This document shows, in pieces, positions 52,931-60,327 of a DNA stretch of 64,000 nt. Below the pieces are notes generated by a model. That model worked only from the letters and a program-made list of their open reading frames with translations, did no database searches and had not been told where the DNA came from. The position numbers were made by a program, and so were the translations under genes. Position 1 is the first letter of the stretch; each line of letters starts with the position of its first letter. The DNA lies in the NCBI GenBank assembly GCA_947086655.1, contig CAMTZM010000003.1, forward strand, positions 62,001-126,000, in the 5' to 3' direction. This stretch comes from an uncultured Eubacteriaceae bacterium. GTDB lineage: Bacteria; Bacillota; Clostridia; Lachnospirales; CAG-274.

Positions 52931-53441
52931 CAAAAATATTGTTTTAATAGGTTTTATGGGATGCGGAAAAACGTGTGTGGGGAAAAGGTTAGCTTTAAAA
53001 AGCGGATTGGAGTTTATAGATACGGATATTGAAATTCAAAGAAGAAAAGGAATTACAGTAAGCAAAATTTTTGAAAATTACGGAGAAGCGTATTTTAGAA
53101 AAATGGAAAGAAATTTATGCAAGCAGCTTGCATTTAACAGCGGAAGCATAATTGCCACAGGCGGAGGAATAATTAAAGACGAGGAAAACGTATATAATTT
53201 AAAGATAAATGGAGTTGTTGTATATTTAAAATCAACTCCAGAAAAGATATACAGCAACTTAAAAAACAATTCTACAAGACCTCTTTTGGATAATACAGAA
53301 GATAAACTTCAAACAATAAGAAAACTTCTTTTTGAAAGAAAATGGCTTTATGAAAAGTACAATGATATTACATTTGATGTTACGGATTTTACAGTTGAGC
53401 AAAGCGCTGATTTAATTTATAATCGTTTGTGGAGATATTAA
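52917..53441 (+). CDS. aroK: Shikimate kinase
   Basis: A 174-residue P-loop kinase phosphorylating shikimate. Motifs are GFMGCGKTCVGKRLA (P-loop), DTDIEIQRR (substrate Asp), YFRKMERN (Arg) and ATGGGII, then RPLL in the lid (STRPLLDN). Length is normal. The start overlaps the comFB gene by 14 bp on a different frame. Part of the aro operon. Confidence 0.95.
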   Translation: MIYNNKNIVLIGFMGCGKTCVGKRLALKSGLEFIDTDIEIQRRKGITVSKIFENYGEAYFRKMERNLCKQLAFNSGSIIATGGGIIKDEENVYNLKINGVVVYLKSTPEKIYSNLKNNSTRPLLDNTEDKLQTIRKLLFERKWLYEKYNDITFDVTDFTVEQSADLIYNRLWRY

Positions 53442-53470
53442 TTTAAAGCGGAGGGTATAAAGTTTTAATT

Positions 53471-53905
53471 ATGAAAAAGATTAAAGTTATTAATGGACCG
53501 AATATTAATTTTACAGGTATAAGAGAAAAGGGAGTTTATGGAAATTTGACATTTGAGGATATAAATGAAAAAATAAAAGAAAAATGTGATAGTATGGGAA
53601 TTGAGGTATCATTTTTTCAGTCAAATTATGAGGGAGCATTAATTGATGAACTTCAAAAATCTTATAGTGACAATACAGAAGGCATTATAATTAATCCCGG
53701 AGCTTTTACGCATTACAGTTATGCTTTAAGAGATGCTATAAAGTCAGTAAATATTCCGGTTGTTGAAACACATATGTCAAATATTCATAATCGTGAGGAA
53801 TTTAGACATAAATCTGTTACAGCGCCTGTATGTATTGGGCAGATATGCGGATTTGGCTATTTTTCTTATATATTGGGAATAGATGCTTTATGCGAATTAT
53901 TTTAG
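53471..53905 (+). CDS. aroQ: 3-dehydroquinate dehydratase, type II
   Basis: A 144-residue type II dehydroquinase. Motifs are INGPNINFTGIREKGVYGN (Tyr of the lid), FQSNYEGALID, NPGAFTHYSYALRDA (catalytic His region) and THMSNIHNREEFRHKSV, matching the family. A normal Leu in the GPNLN motif is Ile here. The start is ATG behind GCGGAGGG. Normally a pepP-type gene and efp follow; here efp follows after 185 bp. Confidence 0.95.
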   Translation: MKKIKVINGPNINFTGIREKGVYGNLTFEDINEKIKEKCDSMGIEVSFFQSNYEGALIDELQKSYSDNTEGIIINPGAFTHYSYALRDAIKSVNIPVVETHMSNIHNREEFRHKSVTAPVCIGQICGFGYFSYILGIDALCELF

Positions 53906-54090
53906 AAGAAATACTATTGTTAAAAAGGCGGTGACATTAGATGTTAAAATATATATAAAACGCTTTTAAAAGAAAGTGTATATAAATTATTCATCAGTAC
54001 ACAAGAACTCCACTCTTTTAAGCGTGGAAGTTTAAGTATATAGTGTAATATAAATTAAAAAAAAGCATATATTTAAAGGAGGAGTTTAAA
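53906..54090. other. Gap between aroQ and efp with a five-codon frame and a hairpin
   Basis: A short frame ATG TTA AAA TAT ATA TAA starts at 53941 behind GGCGGTGA, and an imperfect hairpin AACTCCAC/GTGGAAGTT lies around 54009-54034. The efp site is AAAGGAGGAG. Nothing longer is coding. Confidence 0.45.
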
Positions 54091-54648
54091 ATGATTTCAG
54101 CAGGTGATTTTAGAAACGGCGTAACTATTGAATATGAAGGAGATATTTATACTATTATTGAGTTTCAGCATGTTAAGCCGGGAAAAGGTGCAGCATTTGT
54201 ACGCACAAAAATAAAAAATATAAAAACAGGCGGTGTTGTTGAAAAGACTTTTCGTCCTACCGAGAAAATGAACAAGGCGCATATTGACAGAAAGGACATG
54301 CAGTATTTATATAGTGACGGTGAATTATATCATTTTATGGATACTGAAACATTTGAGCAGATTGCTGTAAATGCAAGCGATGTAGGTGATGCGCTTAAAT
54401 TTGTAAAAGAAAATGAAATGGTTAAAATACTTTCACATAATGGAGAGGTTTTTGGAATTGAGCCGCCTCTTTTTGTTGAGCTTGAAATAACAGATACAGA
54501 GCCCGGATTTAAGGGAGATACAGCAACAGGCGCTACAAAACCGGCTGTTGTTGAAACAGGTGTAACTGTAAATGTTCCGCTTTTTGTAAGTCAGGGAGAA
54601 AAAATTAAAATTGATACACGAACAGGAGAATATCTTTCACGCGCATAG
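54091..54648 (+). CDS. efp: Elongation factor P
   Basis: A 185-residue translation factor that relieves ribosome stalling at polyproline. The KOW-like N-terminal domain has [20 protein letters not shown] and the modification-loop [10 protein letters not shown]. The two OB domains end in [13 protein letters not shown], the usual C-terminus. Length is standard. The start is ATG behind AAAGGAGGAG. It is followed by a strong hairpin and spoIIP. The modification Lys is in place. Confidence 0.97.
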   Translation: MISAGDFRNGVTIEYEGDIYTIIEFQHVKPGKGAAFVRTKIKNIKTGGVVEKTFRPTEKMNKAHIDRKDMQYLYSDGELYHFMDTETFEQIAVNASDVGDALKFVKENEMVKILSHNGEVFGIEPPLFVELEITDTEPGFKGDTATGATKPAVVETGVTVNVPLFVSQGEKIKIDTRTGEYLSRA

Positions 54649-54677
54649 TTTGTACCGATTGTATTGCACAAAAAAAC

Positions 54678-54704
54678 TGAGACTCTGTTTTAAACAGAGT
54701 CTCA
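54678..54704 (+). terminator. Hairpin after efp
   Basis: TGAGACTCTGTTT (54678-54690) pairs perfectly with AAACAGAGTCTCA (54692-54704). The following AAGGCTTTT is a poor U-tract, so termination may be partial, allowing spoIIP expression. Confidence 0.6.
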
Positions 54705-54727
54705 AGGCTTTTGGGAGGGTCTTATAA

Positions 54728-55750
54728 TTGGAGAAAATGAAGGGAGCGGCAGCAGGAGTAATTATAAGTATAATATGTATATATATACTTGGAGCAAGAG
54801 ATTTTGGAGGAATATTTGCGGAGTTATTTTTTTATGAGACAATACCCGGATATAATATAATGAACAATGAGCCTATTATGCTCTTTGATGGAGGATATAG
54901 CGAGAGTATAGAGGTAGTTGGAAAAAACGATGTGGAAATAAAAACAAAAGAGGCAATAAATGGAGCTATACAAGACGCTGTTGTTTTAAAAGATTACAGT
55001 AATTTTGATGAACTTAGAAAAAACTTTTATGTTATTGATAAAAGAACAGGAATGACTCAGGATTTGTTTAATGTTAAAAATTTTATGTCATGTGACCTTA
55101 AATTAAAAGGCGATGACAATAAGCCTAAAATATTAATATTTCATACTCATTCAAGAGAAATGTTTGCAGATAGTGATACAAGCGATATAAACGAGGGAAT
55201 TGTAGGAGCAGGAGAATATTTAAAAGAACTGCTTGAAAATAAATACGGTATAAAATGTATACATCATACAGGTTCGTATGATGTTGTAGATGGGAAATCA
55301 TATATAAGAGGCGCTTATGAAAGAATGGAGCCCGGAGTAAGGAAAGTAATAAATGAGAATCCTTCGCTTGAATTGGCAATAGATTTACATAGAGATGGAA
55401 TAGCTGAAGATAAAAAACTTGTAACGACAATAAACGGGAAACCAACGGCAAAGATAATGTTTTTTAATGGTTTGTGCAAGCTTAATGAAAATGGTAAACT
55501 TAATGATATAGCAAATCTTTCAAATGAATATTTAAGCACAAACCTTGCTTTGAGTTTTCAGATGGAACTTACTGCAAGAAAGCTTTACCCCGGCTTTACC
55601 CGAAAAATATACTTAAATGCTTACAGATATAGTCTGCATATGCTTCCAAAGTCGCTTTTAATTGAGGCTGGAGCACAGACTAATACAAAAGAAGAGATAT
55701 ATAATGCTATGGAACTTTTGGCAGAAATATTAAATGAGGTTGTAGGATAA
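54728..55750 (+). CDS. spoIIP: Stage II sporulation protein P
   Basis: A 340-residue SpoIIP amidase/endopeptidase needed for septal peptidoglycan thinning and engulfment during sporulation. An N-terminal TM helix (about 5-25) precedes the catalytic domain: KILIFHTHSREMF (metal His), AYERMEPGVRKV, AIDLHRDGIA and LIEAGAQTNTKEE with the catalytic Glu. TTG 54728 is taken as the start because GGGAGGG lies 8 bp upstream; ATG 54737 is an alternative. It is the clearest sign of an endospore former in the window. The usual gpr neighbour is not present. Confidence 0.92.
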   Translation: MEKMKGAAAGVIISIICIYILGARDFGGIFAELFFYETIPGYNIMNNEPIMLFDGGYSESIEVVGKNDVEIKTKEAINGAIQDAVVLKDYSNFDELRKNFYVIDKRTGMTQDLFNVKNFMSCDLKLKGDDNKPKILIFHTHSREMFADSDTSDINEGIVGAGEYLKELLENKYGIKCIHHTGSYDVVDGKSYIRGAYERMEPGVRKVINENPSLELAIDLHRDGIAEDKKLVTTINGKPTAKIMFFNGLCKLNENGKLNDIANLSNEYLSTNLALSFQMELTARKLYPGFTRKIYLNAYRYSLHMLPKSLLIEAGAQTNTKEEIYNAMELLAEILNEVVG

Positions 55751-55867
55751 GGAAAAGTTTGATATAATAATTACCGTAGAAGTATAAGATATTTTATATA
55801 AAATACTTATTAATTCAGATTTAAAACGACATAATAATTTATGTTTTTGTAAGGAGGTAATTTTAAA

Positions 55868-58369
55868 ATGAGGAAAATAACCGCTAAGATTTTTTTGTCA
55901 GTATTGTCAAGTGCAATAGCTATATTGATGGTTATTTCTAATTTTTCGGTATATGGTGCACAAAATTCAGATAAAAAAATCAAAAAAACTATTACAGTAG
56001 GTAAAAACAGTGAATTTACAAGTATACAGGCTGCGCTTGATTCTGTAAATTTTACTCCTGATGAAAAAAATCCTTTGACTATAAAAATTAAAAAAGGATT
56101 TTATGAAGAGCCTGTCACTGTTAATTTGCCTTATGTAAAGTTTGTAAATGCCGATAGTGATAGACCGGAAGACGTTATAATATCATATGACAAAGCAAAT
56201 GACCACGAAGACCCAAAAAAGAAATTTGGAACACAGCAGTCAGCAACTGTTACTATAAATAATACAGCAGAGGGATTTAGTGCGGAGAATATCACTATTC
56301 AAAATTCTTTTAACCTAAATCAGCCTAATTTAGGGCTTGACGGCGGAAGAAATCAGACACAGGCAGTAGCTCTTGTAACGATGACAGACAAAGTTATTTT
56401 AAAAAACTGTCATTTTTTAGGACGTCAGGATACTTTATATTTAAAAGGGGCGTCTAAGGGTTCTAATGTATACGGCGATGTTAATAATGCAAGGGTTTAT
56501 GTAAAGGATTGTTATATAGAAGGTACAGTCGATTATATATTCGGAGATGCGACGGCATATTTTGATAATTGTGATTTGAATATGGCTTTTTATAAAAACG
56601 GCGGGCATTATACTGCTGCAAACACAACTCTTTTTAATACAGGTTATGTATTTAACAACTGTCGTCTTACAGTAGATAAAAAGTATTTTTCATATACAGG
56701 CGAAAATAAAAAAAATATAGATTTAGGCAGACCATGGCAGGGAGATAATACATATCCTAATTATGGTTCTCATACAGTTTTTATAAATTGTGTTATGCCT
56801 GATTATTTAAAAAGCGATGGTTTTAGTGTATGGAATACAAATACTGTCAGTGAAAAAATAAGATATATGGAATATGGCTCTGTAAATGAGAAAGGTGAAA
56901 AAATTAATTTGTCAATACGTCCGGATTGGATTATAAAGCTTACAGATAAACAGGCTGAAAATTATAATGTATATAATGTTTTAAGAGGGGACGACGGCTG
57001 GAATCCGGCAAAAGCAGAAAATACAGATACGCCTGTTTTAGCAACAGGAATTACTCTTGACAAATATAACATTGAAATACCAAAAGGCGAAAGCGATGCT
57101 ATAAAAGCGTTTGTTGTTCCTTACAACGCTGAAAACAGAAAATACAGTTTTGTATCGTCTGATGAAAGTATTGTTACAGTTGACGGAGATGGAAATATTA
57201 AAGCAGTTTCACAAGGGGACGCTTATGTTGAGGCAATAGCGTCAGATAGTGGTTTTAAGGTGCGTGTAAATATAAAAGCGCTTGCTCAAAGAACAGTTCC
57301 TCCGGAAGTTGAGAGCATAAGCATAAAAACACCTAAGTCCGAGGTTTATCCTGAAGATGTAATAACAGGAGTATACAGCTATAAAAATGGACTTGATACA
57401 GCTATTGATTGTGCTAAGGTACGTTTTGTTGCTGTAAATCCGGAAACAGGCGAAGAAATTCTTTTACAGGAAGGCAGAGAGGATTTTGACAGGCAATACA
57501 AAGTTAAGGCGGCAGATATAGGATATAAAATCCGTTTTGAAGTTTTGCCGGAAACTGATACAAGCTATGGAGATAAAGGTGAAAGGGCTGTTTGTGAGAC
57601 AGCAAATGTTTTAACGCCTGATTTTTACGTTCCTAAAACGTATTTAAGAGAAGGATTCAGCGATTTTTATACAGAAAAATATGTTGATGAAAATACCGAT
57701 AAATATCCTGAAAATCCAAAAGCCGATGTTTTATGGAAAGGTTCAGGAGATTTAGGAGATGAGGTTGTACCGAGTATAAATGTTATTACAGAAGACGGAA
57801 ATGACATGATTGCCGGTGCAAGTCAGTCAGGTTCTTTTATGGAATATATTCCTAAAGATAATGAAAAAGCGTGGGGCAATATATCCCTTGAGGCGAGAAT
57901 GAGATTTAATCCAACTGCCGGAGGTTTTGCATCAAATAATTATTTTAATATATATACATCTTACGATAGTGAAAATGATTCATATTATAAGCTGCAAATA
58001 GGCAGAGGAGGAAACACAAATTCTTTAAAGCTTTATCTTTATAAAAAGGATAAAGATAAAGAGGAAGTTCTTGTAGCTAAAGACGAAGAAAGTTTAAACG
58101 GTATTGTTCCTCAAAACGCCGGAGAAAATAACCCGTGGTTTAGAGTTAATATAAAAAATGCTGATGGAAGAATTACTGTTTCATTTAGACTTGAGTCAAG
58201 TACAAACAATAATTGTGTTATGACGTATAATGATAAAGAACCATTAGAAGGCTTTACAGCTATTGAAAGCTATGGCAAGGTTTCTGTACTGCTTGTTGAC
58301 AGTATTCTTATTGAAGAATGTATTGACAGCGGTATTCAGATACAAAATCCGAAAGCTGCGTTAAAATAA
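55868..58369 (+). CDS. Secreted pectinesterase (CE8) with Big2 and C-terminal beta domains
   Basis: An 833-residue exported pectin methylesterase. A signal peptide (about 1-29) is followed by a CE8 beta-helix at about 40-385: Q187 and D188 (QDTLY), D222 (VDYIFGD), R288 and W290 (GRPWQ). A Big2-type Ig-like domain (about 395-480, ITLDKYNIEIPKGESDAI) and a further beta domain follow, then a LamG-like C-terminus (about 600-820). It lacks the dockerin of the other two CE8 proteins and is more distant from them. The start is ATG behind TAAGGAGG. An 8-bp hairpin (58356-58374) overlaps the stop, and an amino-acid transport gene follows after 31 bp. Confidence 0.94.
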   Translation: MRKITAKIFLSVLSSAIAILMVISNFSVYGAQNSDKKIKKTITVGKNSEFTSIQAALDSVNFTPDEKNPLTIKIKKGFYEEPVTVNLPYVKFVNADSDRPEDVIISYDKANDHEDPKKKFGTQQSATVTINNTAEGFSAENITIQNSFNLNQPNLGLDGGRNQTQAVALVTMTDKVILKNCHFLGRQDTLYLKGASKGSNVYGDVNNARVYVKDCYIEGTVDYIFGDATAYFDNCDLNMAFYKNGGHYTAANTTLFNTGYVFNNCRLTVDKKYFSYTGENKKNIDLGRPWQGDNTYPNYGSHTVFINCVMPDYLKSDGFSVWNTNTVSEKIRYMEYGSVNEKGEKINLSIRPDWIIKLTDKQAENYNVYNVLRGDDGWNPAKAENTDTPVLATGITLDKYNIEIPKGESDAIKAFVVPYNAENRKYSFVSSDESIVTVDGDGNIKAVSQGDAYVEAIASDSGFKVRVNIKALAQRTVPPEVESISIKTPKSEVYPEDVITGVYSYKNGLDTAIDCAKVRFVAVNPETGEEILLQEGREDFDRQYKVKAADIGYKIRFEVLPETDTSYGDKGERAVCETANVLTPDFYVPKTYLREGFSDFYTEKYVDENTDKYPENPKADVLWKGSGDLGDEVVPSINVITEDGNDMIAGASQSGSFMEYIPKDNEKAWGNISLEARMRFNPTAGGFASNNYFNIYTSYDSENDSYYKLQIGRGGNTNSLKLYLYKKDKDKEEVLVAKDEESLNGIVPQNAGENNPWFRVNIKNADGRITVSFRLESSTNNNCVMTYNDKEPLEGFTAIESYGKVSVLLVDSILIEECIDSGIQIQNPKAALK

Positions 58370-58400
58370 CGCAGTAAAAAAGAAAAGGAGAGTAAATATA

Positions 58401-59309
58401 ATGAAAAAGTTTTTAAAAGTTTTATTAGCATTAAGCACTGCATGTATGATTTTTGCAGGATGTACAGACAGCGGAAGTGAAAATGAACAAAATACAGAGG
58501 CAACTACACAGGCTACGTCTAATGAAAACGGACAAGCTGACGGTACTGACATTAACGGAAGCGGAAAGCTTATAGTAGGAACAAATCCAGAGTTTCCTCC
58601 ATTTGAGTATGTTGGAGATTCAGGGGAAATTGAAGGTTTTGACGTTGAACTTATGAACGAAGTAGGAAAAAGATTAGGCTATGAAGTAGAATTTAAGTCA
58701 ATGGAGTTTAAATCTCTTATAGGTGCAATGGAAGCAGGTTCAATTGACGCAGTTGCTGCCGGAATGTCAATAACTAAGGAAAGAAAGCTTGCGGTGGATT
58801 TTTCAGATACTTATTTTAATGCGTCACAATATATAATTGTAAACAAAGAAAATCAGGATATAAAGAAAGCAGCAGACCTTACTGGTAAAATTGTAGGTGT
58901 TCAAGAAGGAACAACAGGCGATGTTTATTTAACAGAGAATGTAAAAACTCAAAATATAAAAAGATTTAAAAAAGGTATAGACGCTGTTCTTGACCTTAAA
59001 AACGGCGGCTGTGACGCTGTATTTATAGATGCTCAGGTAGCTATGGATTTTGTTGCAGCAAATGAAGACCAGCTTGTATGTTTTTCAGGCGGTATAGATT
59101 CTGAAGAATATGCTGTTGCTTTTCCTAAGGGAAGCGAACTTGTTTCAAAAGTAAATGAGGCTATTGCTGAAATGCGTGCAGACGGCACATATAAAACTAT
59201 TTATGATAAGTATTTTGAGGAGCAGTCTGATGATGAGACAGAAGATATTTCTTTAGAAGAAAATACATCAGATGAGGAATCAAAAGAAGATGTAAAAAAA
59301 GCTGAGTAA
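58401..59309 (+). CDS. Amino-acid ABC transporter substrate-binding lipoprotein
   Basis: A 302-residue periplasmic-type binding protein of family 3 (polar amino acids). A signal peptide with lipobox FAGC is followed by a Thr/Asn-rich linker. The fold has GTNPEFPPFEYV, IEGFDVELMNEVGKRLG, AGMSITKERKLAVDFSD and VGVQEGTTGD, then AFPKGSELV. A very acidic 30-residue tail is unusual for the family. The permease gene follows after 51 bp. The ligand is an amino acid, not further defined. The start is ATG behind AAAGGAGAG. Confidence 0.9.
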   Translation: MKKFLKVLLALSTACMIFAGCTDSGSENEQNTEATTQATSNENGQADGTDINGSGKLIVGTNPEFPPFEYVGDSGEIEGFDVELMNEVGKRLGYEVEFKSMEFKSLIGAMEAGSIDAVAAGMSITKERKLAVDFSDTYFNASQYIIVNKENQDIKKAADLTGKIVGVQEGTTGDVYLTENVKTQNIKRFKKGIDAVLDLKNGGCDAVFIDAQVAMDFVAANEDQLVCFSGGIDSEEYAVAFPKGSELVSKVNEAIAEMRADGTYKTIYDKYFEEQSDDETEDISLEENTSDEESKEDVKKAE

Positions 59310-59360
59310 TGAAATAATAAAAATAAAGCTTTAATTTACTAAGGAGGCGGAAGAGGACAG

Positions 59361-60080
59361 ATGATTAACTGGTTTTTAGAGCTTATAGAAGAAATAAATT
59401 TAATATTTTTTACAGGAGACAGGTATAAGCTTGTTTTACAGGGATTAGGCGTAACGCTCAAGCTGTCCTTTTTCGCTGTTATAATAGGCACAATATTGGG
59501 TTTTATAATTGCACTTATGAAAATGTGCGGTGAAAGACGAGAAAAAGGAAAAATTTCATATTATATATATACAGTTTTGTCATTTATATCGAAGTGCTAT
59601 ATTGATATAATAAGAGGTACACCGTCAGTTGTTCAGCTTCTTATTATGTATTTTGTTATTTTCAAAAGCAATTTTGGAGAAATGGCTGCTATTATGACTT
59701 TTGGAATTAACTCAAGTGCATATGTTGCTGAAATTATACGAGCCGGTATACAAGCTGTTGATAAGGGACAGACCGAGGGCGGTCGTTCATTAGGTTTTAC
59801 ATATTCTCAAACAATGCGTTATATAATAGTTCCTCAGGCGGTTAAAAATATACTTCCGGCTTTGGGAAATGAGTTTATTGTGCTTATTAAAGAGACAGCA
59901 ATAGTCGGTTATATTTCATTAATGGATTTAACAAAAGCATCTGACTTTATAATATCAAGAACATACAAAGCTTTTATACCGCTTATAACAATAGCGTTTA
60001 TTTATTTTATAATTATAAAAATTATATCAAAACTTCTTAATATGTTTGAAAAACGTCTTAGAAAAAGTGAATGTCGTTAG
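59361..60080 (+). CDS. Amino-acid ABC transporter permease (HisM/GlnP type)
   Basis: A 239-residue permease with about five TM helices. The EAA loop for ATPase contact is EGGRSLGFTYSQTMRYIIVP, and GTPSVVQLL is typical of the amino-acid group. The substrate-binding protein gene precedes it. A terminator follows immediately and no ATPase gene lies in the window, so the ATPase must be encoded elsewhere or be shared. The start is ATG behind AAGGAGGCGGAAGAG. Confidence 0.93.
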   Translation: MINWFLELIEEINLIFFTGDRYKLVLQGLGVTLKLSFFAVIIGTILGFIIALMKMCGERREKGKISYYIYTVLSFISKCYIDIIRGTPSVVQLLIMYFVIFKSNFGEMAAIMTFGINSSAYVAEIIRAGIQAVDKGQTEGGRSLGFTYSQTMRYIIVPQAVKNILPALGNEFIVLIKETAIVGYISLMDLTKASDFIISRTYKAFIPLITIAFIYFIIIKIISKLLNMFEKRLRKSECR

Positions 60081-60094
60081 GGTCAATTAAAAAT

Positions 60095-60124
60095 AAAGCG
60101 CACCTTAAAAATGGTGCGCTTTTA
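60095..60124 (+). terminator. Intrinsic terminator after the permease gene
   Basis: AAAGCGCACC (60095-60104) pairs with GGTGCGCTTT (60113-60122). It lies 14 bp after the stop and ends in TTTT. Confidence 0.88.
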
Positions 60125-60216
60125 AATTGTAATTTAAAAGTCAAATTATGCTTAGCATTACCTTTTGTCTGACATTTTTATTGTGCTGTTTGTATAAATT
60201 TGCACATGATTTTTAA

Positions 60217-60245
60217 TTGACATTAGTAAATATTTAGTATATACT
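60217..60245 (+). promoter_or_regulatory. Strong sigma-A type promoter of the giant pectin esterase
   Basis: TTGACA (60217-60222), 17 bp, TATACT (60240-60245). An inverted repeat overlaps its start site. Confidence 0.8.
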
Positions 60246-60277
60246 ATTACTGTACCGGATTGAAGTATAGTAATAGT
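60243..60277 (+). promoter_or_regulatory. Inverted repeat (operator candidate) at the transcription start
   Basis: ACTATTACT (60243-60251) and AGTAATAGT (60269-60277) form a perfect 9-bp inverted repeat with a 17-bp spacer, covering the end of the -10 box and the predicted start. It could bind a repressor or form a 5' hairpin. Confidence 0.5.
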
Positions 60278-60327
60278 AATGTGTATTTATATTTTTGCAC
60301 ATATTTTTTTTATAAGGGGGAATAAAA

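Noticed and set aside
58356-58374. Terminator after the second pectinesterase
   Set aside because: The 8-bp hairpin overlapping the stop is followed by As rather than Ts, so read-through into the transport genes is likely.
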